Source: Schlesneria paludicola DSM 18645
GTDB lineage: Bacteria; Planctomycetota; Planctomycetia; Planctomycetales; Planctomycetaceae
DNA: 64,000 nt
Assembly (NCBI RefSeq): GCF_000255655.1
Contig: NZ_JH636435.1
Location: forward strand, 2,434,470-2,498,469
Reading direction: 5' to 3'
Part shown: positions 16,620 to 26,248 of the stretch, one piece after another
How the letters are laid out: the number at the start of each line of letters is the position of its first letter
Position numbering within the stretch: position 1 is the first letter of the stretch
Program-made: the position numbers and the translations under genes
Notes under the pieces: generated by a model
Databases searched by the model: none
The model's input: only the letters and a program-made list of their open reading frames with translations
What the model was told of the DNA's origin: nothing

Positions 16620-19600
16620 ATGCTTCAATCGATTATTGCCTGGTCGCTGAACCACCGTCTGCTTGTGTTGCTCGGTGCTGGCATCATTTGCCTCGCCGGG
16701 TATTGCGCCGGGAATGCCTTGAATGTCGATGCATTTCCCGACACGACGCCGGTTCAGGTTCAAATCAACACCGTCGCAGGCGCTCTCGTTCCCGAGGAAG
16801 TCGAACGACAAGTCACATTCCCGGTCGAGATGTCGTTGGGAGGACTGCCGGGACTCGAACAATTGCGATCGGTTTCACAGTTTGGACTCTCGCAAGTCAT
16901 TGTGACGTTCAAAGACGGAACCAACATCTATTTCGCCCGCCAGCTCATCAACGAGCGACTGTCCGGCGTCGAAGTTCCGGCTGGAATTGGACGCCCCGAA
17001 ATGGGTCCGGTCTCAACCGGGTTGGGCGAAGTCTTCCACTACACCCTGACTTCCGAAGATGGCGACCTGACCGCTGCCAAGACTTTGCACGACTGGGAAA
17101 TCAAACCCACGATGCGAACCGTTCCTGGTTCGGCGGAAATCAACTCGTGGGGTGGCCTGAAGAAGCAGTATCAGGTACGGCTTGACCCCGTCCGGTTGGT
17201 CAAACATGGCCTGAAGTTCGAGCAAGTTTTAGAGGCGGTTTCGGCCAACAATCTGAACGTTGGTGGTGGAAGCATCCGGCAATCGGGTGACTCGGTCCTG
17301 GTCCACGGCGTCGGCCGGACCATCAATATTGATCAGATCCGTGGAATCGTCATCACCGCCGTGGATGGAGTGCCGATTCGCGTTCGTGATGTCGCCGACG
17401 TGGTCGTCTCGCACGAAATGCGACGTGGTGTCGTGACAGCGAACGGACAGGGCGAAGTTGTCCTCGGCCTGGGCTTCATGCTGATGGGCGAAAACAGCTA
17501 TGCCGTCACTAACCGCTTGCGGGAAAAATATGAAGAAGTCAAGCAGACGCTGCCAGACGGATTCCACATGGATATCGTCTATGACCGCACGGCCCTGGTG
17601 AACCGTGTGATCGAGACGGTCAAGAACAACCTGTGCGAAGGGGCGTACCTCGTCGTCGTCTTGCTGTTTTTGCTGCTCGGAAATCTTCGTGCCGGCCTGA
17701 TTGCGGCCGTTGCGATCCCTCTCTCGATGCTGGTCGGATTCTGTGGAATGTGGTCCACGGGGATTGCCGCATCATTGCTCAGCCTGGGGGCAATCGACTT
17801 CGGAATCGTCGTTGATAGTTCGGTGGTCGTCATCGAAAATATCATTCGACGGTTGGCGCATCGCGGCCCCTGCTCGGGCGAAGAGCGTCTGCGCATCATT
17901 CGTGACGCCGCCTCAGAAGTGCGAATTCCGACCGTCTTCGGTCAGTTGATCATCATGATCGTCTACCTGCCCATTCTTTCCCTGGAAGGAATTGAAGGAA
18001 AGATGTTCCGCCCCATGGCGATCACGGTGATTTTCATCCTGATTGGATCACTGATCCTGTCACTGACGTTGACACCGGTTCTGGCCAGTCTGGTGTTGCC
18101 GCGGACAGTGGAAGAAAAAGACGTGTCGCTGATCCGGTTTGCACAGTGGATCTATCGCCCGATGCTCCGATTGGCCCTGCGTTGCCGCTGGCTGGTCTTG
18201 GTCGGTGCGATCGTGGGACTTGGATTGACGCTCAAGACCGCCTTAGACCTGGGATCGGAATTCGTACCGCGATTGTCCGAAGGTGACATTGTGATTGGCG
18301 TGATGCGAGCTCCCGGCACAAGCCTGGAAGAATCCGCCAAGATGAACACGCAAATGGAGCGGTTGCTACTCGAAAAATTTCCCGATGAAATTTCGCATCT
18401 CTGGAGCCGCGTCGGAGCCCCGGAAGTGGCGACGGACGCCGGGAACGTCGAAGTGACCGATATGTTCGTGGCGCTCAAACCGCGGTCGGAATGGAAAAAA
18501 GCCACGACGCAATCCGCACTTGTCGATCTGATGGTCAAAGAGGTCGACCAATTCAAGGGACAAATCACGTGGTTCACGCAGCCAATTGAACTGCGAATCA
18601 ACGAGATGGTGTCTGGTGTGCGAGCCGACGTCGCCCTCAAGCTGTTTGGTGACGATTTCAATACGCTGATCCCGAAAGCACAAGAACTGCAATCGGTCCT
18701 CGCCGAACTAAAAGGATGCAGCGATCTCACCGTTGAGCAGGTCACGGGACAGCCCATTCTGAGAATTTCCCTCGAACAAGACGAAATCGCCCGTTACGGA
18801 ATTTCGGCCCGGGCGGTCCTGGATGTGGTCGAATCGATCAGCAGCAAAGTGATTGGAGAAGTCGTCGAAGGACAGCTTCGATTCCCGCTGGTCGCGCGAC
18901 TGCCTGATGAACTGCGCGAGAACCCCGAAGTCATCGGGCGTATCTTGTTGTCAGCACCCAACGGAGCACAATTGCCGTTGTCACGCGTGGCAAACATCCA
19001 ACGCCTCAGCGGACCCAAGATGATCACACGCGAATGGGGAAAACGCCGAATCACCGTCCAGTGCAATGTTCGCGGTCGTGACGTCGGCAGCTTCGTCACC
19101 GAAGCGCAGCAGAAGATTCAAAAGCAGATCGATCTCCCGAAGGATCAATTCCGCATTGAATGGGGCGGTCAGTTCGAGAATATGCGTCGGGCACAGCAGC
19201 GACTGATGATCGTGGTACCACTGGCGCTCAGTCTGATCGTGGGACTGCTCTATCTGACATACCGTAGCATCCCCGACACCATGATCGTCTTCACGAGTGT
19301 TCCGTTCGCCTGCGTCGGTGGCATCATGGCGCTGTCGATGCGAGAAATGCCGCTGTCGATTTCGGCAGCCGTGGGCTTCATCACACTGTCCGGCGTGTCC
19401 GTGCTTAGCAGCATGATTCTCGCGTCGGCATGGCGTGCGGGAAACACACTCGACAGTCATCACCAACCGGAATTGTCGCACCATGGTGGGATTGCCGATG
19501 ACCCCAAAGAGGCTCCGGCTCGCCCATCGATCACAGAGATTTCGGTCAACTGCCTGCGAACAATCCTGATGACAGCTCTGGTTGCCAGTGTCGGATTTAT

Positions 19601-19772
19601 TCCCATGGCCACCAGCGAAGGGTCAGGCGCCGAAGTCCAGCGTCCGCTCGCCACAGTGGTCATCGGCGGCGTCATCAGCAGTATGTTCTTCACGCTCTTC
19701 GTGCTACCGATCCTGTTCGGCATGCGAGGTAACCCAAACGCCCCGGCCGAAAAAGCGGCGATCCGGGCATGA
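16620..19772 (+). CDS. Heavy-metal efflux RND transporter (CzcA/CusA type)
   Basis: A 1050-residue inner-membrane proton/metal antiporter of the HME-RND class. The class signature D-F-G-x-x-x-D-x6-E-N is present as DFGIVVDSSVVVIEN, with Asp393, Asp399 and Glu406 at the proton-relay positions. The N-terminal helix, two large periplasmic loops and the twelve-helix RND layout are complete. A short insertion (about residues 942-964, His-rich: LDSHHQPELSHHGG) near the C-terminal helices could bind metal or be a linker. No outer-membrane factor gene follows, so it must borrow a TolC-like partner encoded elsewhere. Confidence 0.93.
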   Translation: MLQSIIAWSLNHRLLVLLGAGIICLAGYCAGNALNVDAFPDTTPVQVQINTVAGALVPEEVERQVTFPVEMSLGGLPGLEQLRSVSQFGLSQVIVTFKDGTNIYFARQLINERLSGVEVPAGIGRPEMGPVSTGLGEVFHYTLTSEDGDLTAAKTLHDWEIKPTMRTVPGSAEINSWGGLKKQYQVRLDPVRLVKHGLKFEQVLEAVSANNLNVGGGSIRQSGDSVLVHGVGRTINIDQIRGIVITAVDGVPIRVRDVADVVVSHEMRRGVVTANGQGEVVLGLGFMLMGENSYAVTNRLREKYEEVKQTLPDGFHMDIVYDRTALVNRVIETVKNNLCEGAYLVVVLLFLLLGNLRAGLIAAVAIPLSMLVGFCGMWSTGIAASLLSLGAIDFGIVVDSSVVVIENIIRRLAHRGPCSGEERLRIIRDAASEVRIPTVFGQLIIMIVYLPILSLEGIEGKMFRPMAITVIFILIGSLILSLTLTPVLASLVLPRTVEEKDVSLIRFAQWIYRPMLRLALRCRWLVLVGAIVGLGLTLKTALDLGSEFVPRLSEGDIVIGVMRAPGTSLEESAKMNTQMERLLLEKFPDEISHLWSRVGAPEVATDAGNVEVTDMFVALKPRSEWKKATTQSALVDLMVKEVDQFKGQITWFTQPIELRINEMVSGVRADVALKLFGDDFNTLIPKAQELQSVLAELKGCSDLTVEQVTGQPILRISLEQDEIARYGISARAVLDVVESISSKVIGEVVEGQLRFPLVARLPDELRENPEVIGRILLSAPNGAQLPLSRVANIQRLSGPKMITREWGKRRITVQCNVRGRDVGSFVTEAQQKIQKQIDLPKDQFRIEWGGQFENMRRAQQRLMIVVPLALSLIVGLLYLTYRSIPDTMIVFTSVPFACVGGIMALSMREMPLSISAAVGFITLSGVSVLSSMILASAWRAGNTLDSHHQPELSHHGGIADDPKEAPARPSITEISVNCLRTILMTALVASVGFIPMATSEGSGAEVQRPLATVVIGGVISSMFFTLFVLPILFGMRGNPNAPAEKAAIRA

Positions 19773-19809
19773 TGCCGAAACCCAAAACCGGACGCCCCCC
19801 AACGCTCGG

Positions 19810-21408
19810 CTACTGATCCAGTGTTGTCAGGTCATAAACCTGAAACGTTCCGTTCCGATAGATCGGCTCGATCTCCAGCGGGCCGAGGCGGTCGGTCAAC
19901 AGATGTGTCATTCCGGTTTGCTCTCGCAATCCACGAAGTTCACTCGCCGAATACAATTGATCGGCATAGTTCTGCTCGTACCACTTCTGCAAGAAGTTCA
20001 GCCGTCGATTCCACTCGACGATGCCCGCTGCATCTTGTGGGCAATCCTTGAACGCCACATATTCTGCTCGACGTGCAAACCATTTGAACGCCCAGCCGTT
20101 GGTGGGTGATTGGAGGACGGCATCGACGGACACGTTCTGATCGATCCACCGGCACACGTCCAGCCAGTCCGCACGGTCAATCGTCGCGTAGCGATTGCTT
20201 TCGCCCGTCGAATCAGCGCGACACAGCGCCGCGACAAAGACCAGCAACATCATAATCTGTGGGAGAAGGGCTCGTCGTTCGCGCGACGATTCGCTCGAAG
20301 TGAACAGAGCCGTCCTTTCGAGGACGCCGATCAAACTGACCGAGACTGCGACGGGCAAGAGCAGATCACCCAGACGAAACGGATAGAACTTCAGCAGATT
20401 CATGCGTTCGGCAAAGTAGGGCATCAGTCTGGCCGGACGAGGTCCATATCCCACCAGAATCCCGCCCACCATAAACAAGACCGCCCCGAACACAATCACA
20501 TCAAATCGTCGCCGTTCATTCGTGCGACCGCCCCACGACAGACTCGCAATCCAGACCAGAAGCAAAGCCGCGTAACCCAGATAAGATCTCAACGGAAAGA
20601 GCATTGGATCGAGATGATGTGCGAGCCTGAAGTAGACCTGCAGGTAAGTTCCCGCGAATCGTGTTTCCGGCGACACCGACTCGGTCAACAATTGGACGAC
20701 GGGAACAAGGCCCGGAATGGCCACCACAGTCAATAAGAGCAGTTCTTGAAAGGTCGCGAAAATTGCAGGACCGGCCGACGCGAGCAAACTCTGTCCCGGC
20801 GCACCCACAGAGCTGCGACGAACGTCACGCGCGAGTTCCATTCCGCGCAGAAGAAAATATGCCATCAGCCCCCAGATTCCCACAACTGGATGAAAACTGA
20901 TCGCAAGCCCGGCCCAGATCGCGGCCCAATGATTGCGCTCGCGAAAAACATCACCGAGCGCCAGCAGCAGGAACCCATAGGCGAAGACCTTCCCCTCGAC
21001 TCCGCCAACCAACCACTCCCCAGAGAAATTTCCGCAAGCGCTGAACGCCAAAAAGACCCATGCGCACCAGAGCGGAGCCCAAGACATGAAAAACAGCCTT
21101 GAGAAACAACGAGTCCAGCCAATCGCCAAGACACCCGTGGCCGCCGCACGACCGATCCACGCCACCGTTTCAAGTGGCAGGATCGTGGTCAGACTTCCGA
21201 TCGTTAGATAGAAGACCAGGTGCGCATTGGGTGAACTTAAGAAGAAGTCGCCTGCGCACCATTGGGGATGCCAGAAATGCTTCGCCTTGCACAGATAATG
21301 CGGCTCGTTCACCCCTGGAACAGGGGCCGCGATGGCTCCATACACGAAGAACGTGACCCAGATCAGAACAGGCACGAGCCACGGATCGTGTTTGCGCTGG
21401 CCACTCAT
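19810..21408 (-). CDS. Polytopic membrane protein, planctomycete DUF6798-like
   Basis: The 532-residue integral membrane protein has roughly ten predicted hydrophobic segments and a soluble C-terminal domain (about residues 425-532, starting DWLDVCRWIDQNVSVDAVL). The early loop GVNEPHYLCKAKHFWHPQWC is conserved, as far as I recall, in planctomycete proteins annotated DUF6798. The overall plan (acidic first loop, many helices, extracytoplasmic tail) recalls GT-C glycosyltransferases, but no catalytic motif can be assigned. It is convergent with the metal-efflux pump gene (37-bp gap). Function is unknown. Confidence 0.75.
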   Translation of the reverse strand: MSGQRKHDPWLVPVLIWVTFFVYGAIAAPVPGVNEPHYLCKAKHFWHPQWCAGDFFLSSPNAHLVFYLTIGSLTTILPLETVAWIGRAAATGVLAIGWTRCFSRLFFMSWAPLWCAWVFLAFSACGNFSGEWLVGGVEGKVFAYGFLLLALGDVFRERNHWAAIWAGLAISFHPVVGIWGLMAYFLLRGMELARDVRRSSVGAPGQSLLASAGPAIFATFQELLLLTVVAIPGLVPVVQLLTESVSPETRFAGTYLQVYFRLAHHLDPMLFPLRSYLGYAALLLVWIASLSWGGRTNERRRFDVIVFGAVLFMVGGILVGYGPRPARLMPYFAERMNLLKFYPFRLGDLLLPVAVSVSLIGVLERTALFTSSESSRERRALLPQIMMLLVFVAALCRADSTGESNRYATIDRADWLDVCRWIDQNVSVDAVLQSPTNGWAFKWFARRAEYVAFKDCPQDAAGIVEWNRRLNFLQKWYEQNYADQLYSASELRGLREQTGMTHLLTDRLGPLEIEPIYRNGTFQVYDLTTLDQ

Positions 21409-21637
21409 GGAAGGCTCACTGCATCATCAATGTTGGAGCCACCCACGGGCCAGAGTCATTGGGGAAAGGCAGGACCCCGTCAAGTCGCTGGAGTGGTACA
21501 GGCAATTTGCCCTGACAGATTCCCAAACATCGCCCGCAGGCTCGTGGGCCTGCTCGCAGCGAGTCCGTCAATGTGTCAATTCAAGTTGGAAGTACCAATC
21601 GCACTGGACCTGTTCCAGCAACACGGGCCCTCGACCA

Positions 21638-21814
21638 CTACTTCTTCTTTTTGCCAGCTGCCTTCTTGGCCGACTTCTTCACGGTCTTGGCTTCCGACTT
21701 CACAGCGTCTTTTTTGGATTCACCCGACTTCTTGGTGGTTGCCTTATTGAAAATGCGATCGTAGTTTTCCCAGAACTTTGGAGTTGTTCCGGTACGAACA
21801 ATCGGGCCACCCAT
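21638..21814 (-). CDS. Small Lys-rich conserved planctomycete protein (58 residues)
   Basis: A short gene on the minus strand with a strong ribosome-binding site (AGGAG, 7 bases before the ATG). The product starts MGGPIVRTGTTPKFWENYDR and ends in a basic tail of Lys/Ala repeats (about residues 27-58). The head IVRTGTTPKFWENYDRIF resembles, from memory, short hypothetical proteins widespread in planctomycetes that carry the same head on a lysine-rich tail. The tail suggests nucleic-acid or ribosome contact. Function is unknown. It stands alone between the membrane protein and the protease. Confidence 0.75.
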   Translation of the reverse strand: MGGPIVRTGTTPKFWENYDRIFNKATTKKSGESKKDAVKSEAKTVKKSAKKAAGKKKK

Positions 21815-21990
21815 GAAAATCTCCTGTCAAATAGAAATGTGAAATCGGTTCGTCGATGACCGCGGCGCGGTGCTCGAATGGGCATTCTACATAAATCCAC
21901 GCGGAATGCGCGCTGATTCTTTACGTGAACGCAATGCCTGTCAAGCGAGATCGCGCAGCAGCCAGCATAAGGCGATGACGAGACCGTCGC

Positions 21991-23151
21991 TTAGCGACTG
22001 CTGGTGCTCTCGACCGGCTCCGAATTCGCCAATTGCAACGGGATCGGAACACGACGACCTTCTCGAATCACGGTCAGCGTCACCTCGTCACCCGGCCGCT
22101 TGCCCTCGATATAGCCCAGAAAGTCTTCGGCGGTGACCACCTTCTGATCATCGATCGCGACGATCAGGTCTGCCGCAGTGCGATCTTGCCCCTTCATCGG
22201 GAACAAACGCGATCGGGTGATCTTGGGTCCACGCAGCCCCGCGCGTTCCGCCGGACCGTTCGGTCGCATCTCCGCGATCAACAATCCTTTTTCCGTCTGA
22301 TACACCTTGTCGATGCCGCTCTCTGGACGAATGACGCGACCGTACTTCACCAGTTGCGGAACGACGCGCGAGATCAAGCTGGCGGGAATCGCAAAACCGA
22401 CCCCCGCGCTTTGCCCCGATGTGGTCGCAATCGCCGTGTTGATTCCAATCAGCCATCCATGCGAATCCAACAGCGGCCCCCCTGAACTTCCTGGATTGAT
22501 CGCGGCATCGATCTGGATGATCGATTTGATTTTCCAGTGCCCATGGATCTGCAACGATCGATTCAAGCTGGAAATAATTCCGGTGGTCAGCGTTCGCTCC
22601 AGACCAAAGGGATTCCCCAGGGCAAAGACGCGCATCCCGACACGAAGTCCGCGCGAATCACCCAAAGCGATCGGATACAGTTCGTCATCAGCCGCTTCGA
22701 TTTGAATGACCGCCAAATCGTTCAGCGGGTCGGCCCCGATCAATGTCGCGGGATAGGTCTTGCCGTTGTACAGCGTGACGGCCACATCCTTCGCACCGTT
22801 AACGACGTGGAAATTCGTCAGAATCCGGCCTTCATGATCAATGATGGCACCCGAACCGGTATCCTCCTGGCTCGATTTCGTCAGCAGACGATCGGTCACG
22901 GCTTTGGCAGTGATATTGACCACGCCACGATTGACGGCCTCGTAAACCGAAACCGCGACAGCTTCTTCCGGAGTGAATCCATCGGAATCATAAATGTTGG
23001 CCGTCGCCGGACGAACGAGTTCGACGGGCGACTCGACGCGAACTCGGCGATCTTGCGCGACGAGCCCGCCATCGCGAGATGGGTTCGTCAACCAGATCGT
23101 CATGACGCTGGCGAGCATTGCCGAGAGGACACAACCAAGAAAAAAACGCAT
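21991..23151 (-). CDS. HtrA/DegP-type trypsin-like serine protease with PDZ domain
   Basis: A 386-residue envelope protease for misfolded proteins. It has an N-terminal membrane anchor (about residues 2-20) and a trypsin fold with catalytic triad His115 (TNFHVVNG), Asp145 (PLNDLAVIQI) and Ser223 (NPGSSGGPLLDS). One C-terminal PDZ domain (about 285-375) includes an internal loop containing RSRLFPMKGQDRTA. The triad is complete, so the enzyme is probably active. A single PDZ is like DegS rather than DegP. It is followed on the same strand by the small Lys-rich gene, 176 bases away. No sigma-E-type regulatory genes are adjacent. Confidence 0.93.
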   Translation of the reverse strand: MRFFLGCVLSAMLASVMTIWLTNPSRDGGLVAQDRRVRVESPVELVRPATANIYDSDGFTPEEAVAVSVYEAVNRGVVNITAKAVTDRLLTKSSQEDTGSGAIIDHEGRILTNFHVVNGAKDVAVTLYNGKTYPATLIGADPLNDLAVIQIEAADDELYPIALGDSRGLRVGMRVFALGNPFGLERTLTTGIISSLNRSLQIHGHWKIKSIIQIDAAINPGSSGGPLLDSHGWLIGINTAIATTSGQSAGVGFAIPASLISRVVPQLVKYGRVIRPESGIDKVYQTEKGLLIAEMRPNGPAERAGLRGPKITRSRLFPMKGQDRTAADLIVAIDDQKVVTAEDFLGYIEGKRPGDEVTLTVIREGRRVPIPLQLANSEPVESTSSR

Positions 23152-23299
23152 GAAATGGTCTCAACGGGTCGTTCAAGACTTTCGCCCCCGATGTCGAAGG
23201 TCCAGCCCTGAAATCACCTATGTAAAAGCTTCTGAAGAATGCATCAAGATTGGCGTGTCGTTCACATCATGGCTCAGGACATCTCAGACAACGAAACCA

Positions 23300-23947
23300 C
23301 TATTCAAGAACTCGACTTGCCGTCTGACGGATTGCCGTCGGAGCAGGGGGGACTTCTGATTCGAAATTGATGAAATTCGCAAACGCGACGGTTTCCTGAC
23401 TCGTGACACGATCCCAGTTCCAAACCGTCCGCTGCTGGGAATCACGGCCCAAGATCACGATCTGCTCGGGAACCGATTCCGTCATTTGAAATGTGACCTG
23501 AATCGAACGATAGAACAGCGATTCCATAGCCTCTCGAGGAACTCCCTCCAGGCAGATCCGGTCGGAACTGATCGAGTGGATCTGCCAGCTATACGATTCG
23601 TGCAACGCCTTCGCCGTAACCGGACCAGAAAGAACTTCGGCCGCAGTCAATGTGTGTTCGTTCACTCCGTCATTGAGACGGCGAAACTCTTCCCGTAAAA
23701 AGCGACTGCAAACAGGTCGCTCGCGCGAACCTTGCTCCCAGCGGTTCAGATATGCATCCACGGCTGAGTTTTTCAGCGGCCGAATTGAGGCTGCGGCACA
23801 CGAAGCACGGATCTCGAACATCAAGGCAATGGGTCGCGCGCATGTCGGCGACGGGACCATGCCGTTCACGATGGCATTCGAAGCGTCGAAATTGGCAACC
23901 GACGGATCAGCCAGGCAGATCAGCGCCAGTAAGCATGCATCGAGCAT
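23300..23947 (-). CDS. Secreted hypothetical protein
   Basis: A 215-residue protein of unknown function. Starting at the ATG at 23947 gives an N-terminal signal peptide (MLDACLLALICLADPSVA), and AAGGA lies about 10 bases upstream; an earlier ATG at 23986 would bury it. The mature part contains a helical region with paired cysteines and then a beta-rich half (about residues 110-200, e.g. ESLFYRSIQVTFQMTE). Nothing is recognisable. It lies 148 bases upstream of the protease gene on the same strand. Confidence 0.6.
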   Translation of the reverse strand: MLDACLLALICLADPSVANFDASNAIVNGMVPSPTCARPIALMFEIRASCAAASIRPLKNSAVDAYLNRWEQGSRERPVCSRFLREEFRRLNDGVNEHTLTAAEVLSGPVTAKALHESYSWQIHSISSDRICLEGVPREAMESLFYRSIQVTFQMTESVPEQIVILGRDSQQRTVWNWDRVTSQETVAFANFINFESEVPPAPTAIRQTASRVLE

Positions 23948-24190
23948 GACACCACATCCTTGTGCGTCACGACATGATTGAGCCACCGAGACCGCGTCCC
24001 GGGCATCAGATCAGAGTCCGAGCGGCAATCTATGGGAAAACCCTGATCAGCGGAAGACGAACTGGTCGGGCGCACTCACGCACGCCGAAGGTCAGAATCT
24101 CGGCCGCCTGAAAAACAGGATCGCCCGGGCCCATCCTGACGGACAGACACCGGGCAATCTTGAATCGTGACGGTCACAACGGATCGTGGC

Positions 24191-26248
24191 TTAAAGGATC
24201 GAACGAACCTTCGCCAGGAAGTCGGCATTCGTTGGATACTTTTGCAGAATCCGAGTCAATTGCTCCATCGCCTCGACAGGGCTGAGTGAGACCAGACTGC
24301 GCCGCAGCAATGTCACCCCTTCGAGAACTTCGGGAGACAGAATCTTCTCTTCACGTCGCGTGCCCGACCGGGAAATGTCGATGGCAGGCCAAATCCGACG
24401 TTCCGCCAGTTCGCGGCTCAGCACCATTTCCATGTTGCCGGTACCTTTGAACTCCAGGAAGATCGCTTCGTCCATCCGGCTACCGGTTTCGATCAACGCG
24501 GTGCCGACGACTGTCATCGAACCACCTTCGTCGAACTGACGCGCCATACCGAACATCTTCTTCGGGATGTCCATCGCCTTTACATCCAGACCACCCGTAC
24601 CCGTTCGGCCCGTGTTGGTCCACTTATTGAACGCACGTGCAGTCCGTGTAATGCTGTCCAGAAGCACGAAGACATCTCGGCCCGATTCGGCCATCCGCTT
24701 GGCGCGTTCGAACACCAATTGACTGACACGAATGTGATTCTCGACTTCACGATCCAGTGACGAAGCCACAACTTCGCCCTTCACGCGTCGCCGCATTTCG
24801 GTCACTTCTTCGGGACGTTCGTCGATCAGCAGCACGATCAGATAAATATCTGGATAATTGGTGCTGACCGAATCTGCGATTTCCTGCAGCAGCATCGTCT
24901 TACCCGACCGAGGCGGAGCCACGATCAGAGCTCGCTGGCCCTTACCGATCGGCGTCAGCAAATCCATCACCCGCATGGTGATCGGGGTCGCACCCGTTTC
25001 CAGTTTGATCTGGACATTCGGATTGATCGGCGTCAACGAATCAAAGTTCTTGATTTCGGCATACAGTTCCGGCAGGCGACCTTCAATCGATTGAATCGAA
25101 CGCAAGCGAGGCCCCTGGCCACGTCCACCAGGAATGCTTTCGCCAGTAATCAGCACGCCTTCACGAATACCATATTTTTCGAGCAATGAACCCGAGACGA
25201 ACGAATCCGTTTCTTGTGAAACATATCCCGCCTTAGGGTCACGCAAGAAGCCGTATCCCTTTGGATGCAGCTCCAGAATTCCCTGGACCAATGTAACGGT
25301 TTCAGGCCCGCGTTCCTGATTTCCGCGTGGTTCAGAATAAGATCGCCCATTCTGGCCGCCACTATTATTGTTGTTGTTATTGCCATATTGTGGACGGCGA
25401 TTATCTTGCTGAGGACGTCGATGACCACCGCGTCCTTGTGCCTGTTGCCCATATCCACCACCACCACCACCGCCACCACCCTGACCCTGATTGTACCGGC
25501 CCTGCGGTGGTCTCTGCGACGTTTGGCCGCCATAGTTCGAATTCTCGGCAGGCCCCGTTCCACGCCCGCGACCGCGACGACGACGGCGACGGCGATTTTG
25601 CCCACCATCTTGGAACCCTTCTGGACCGGTGGGGTAATCGTTAGGTCCACCCGGATTTCCACTCGCTCCGCCCGGCACATCGCCTTGAGCGTCGGCGGCA
25701 AACTCGGCACGACGACCTTCCGAAACATTGTCGTGAAAATCCGCCGTTGAACCTTTTTCGGATTCTTGACGCGATTCCGCCTGAGCACTCGACTCGCGTG
25801 CACTGGTTTCTCGCGTCCCGGACTCACTGGGAGCAGGAGTCTCTGCCACGGCTTCCGATCGTCGAGGTGCCCGTGTCCGTCGTGGCTGACTGCTGGTTGC
25901 CCGTGTTTCGCTGCTTGCTCGTGTCTCGCCACTCGCGCGGGATTCACCGGCGGAGCGCGTTTGCGGCTCCGCGGCTTCGGTCCGACGAGCACGGGTTCGA
26001 CGAGGTGCTGGCGCCTGTTCCAGCGACTCGAAGTCCATGTCCTGCTCGGTCGGATATCCTTCCGTTTCCGCACGGACGGCACGGATTTCATCGAAGACAT
26101 CTTCGATCAGCGGCTTCGGCGATTGCGCCTCGGCCAAGCCCGATTCTCGCAGGTCATTTGATTCCGTCGCTTCGACCTTTTTCGTTCGGCGACGGGTAAC
26201 ACGTTTGGGAGAACCGGAACTTTGCTCAGCGGTCATAAACATTTCCAT
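24191..26248 (-). CDS. rho: Transcription termination factor Rho with long disordered N-terminal extension
   Basis: Rho is the hexameric RNA helicase that ends transcription. The C-terminal 370 residues are canonical: the RNA-binding cold-shock-like domain (from about residue 315, LVQGILELHPKGYGFL), Walker A APPRSGKTM (about 443-451), Walker B LIVLLIDERPEEV, and the secondary-site R loop in DSITRTARAFN. Residues 1-about 310 form a low-complexity extension: an acidic/basic part with imperfect repeats of the type SGETRAS, then an Arg patch (NRRRRRRRGRGRG) and a Gly/Gln/Asn-rich part with a run of nine glycines and six asparagines. The start is ambiguous among three in-frame ATGs at 26248, 26242 and 26236. 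Confidence 0.96.
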   Translation of the reverse strand: MEMFMTAEQSSGSPKRVTRRRTKKVEATESNDLRESGLAEAQSPKPLIEDVFDEIRAVRAETEGYPTEQDMDFESLEQAPAPRRTRARRTEAAEPQTRSAGESRASGETRASSETRATSSQPRRTRAPRRSEAVAETPAPSESGTRETSARESSAQAESRQESEKGSTADFHDNVSEGRRAEFAADAQGDVPGGASGNPGGPNDYPTGPEGFQDGGQNRRRRRRRGRGRGTGPAENSNYGGQTSQRPPQGRYNQGQGGGGGGGGGYGQQAQGRGGHRRPQQDNRRPQYGNNNNNNSGGQNGRSYSEPRGNQERGPETVTLVQGILELHPKGYGFLRDPKAGYVSQETDSFVSGSLLEKYGIREGVLITGESIPGGRGQGPRLRSIQSIEGRLPELYAEIKNFDSLTPINPNVQIKLETGATPITMRVMDLLTPIGKGQRALIVAPPRSGKTMLLQEIADSVSTNYPDIYLIVLLIDERPEEVTEMRRRVKGEVVASSLDREVENHIRVSQLVFERAKRMAESGRDVFVLLDSITRTARAFNKWTNTGRTGTGGLDVKAMDIPKKMFGMARQFDEGGSMTVVGTALIETGSRMDEAIFLEFKGTGNMEMVLSRELAERRIWPAIDISRSGTRREEKILSPEVLEGVTLLRRSLVSLSPVEAMEQLTRILQKYPTNADFLAKVRSIL

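Noticed and set aside
22537-23211. 224-codon plus-strand frame
   Set aside because: Antisense to the serine protease gene, whose catalytic motifs are unambiguous on the other strand.
25150-26100. 316-codon minus-strand frame and plus-strand frames of 150-161 codons
   Set aside because: Out-of-frame readings through the low-complexity repeats of rho.
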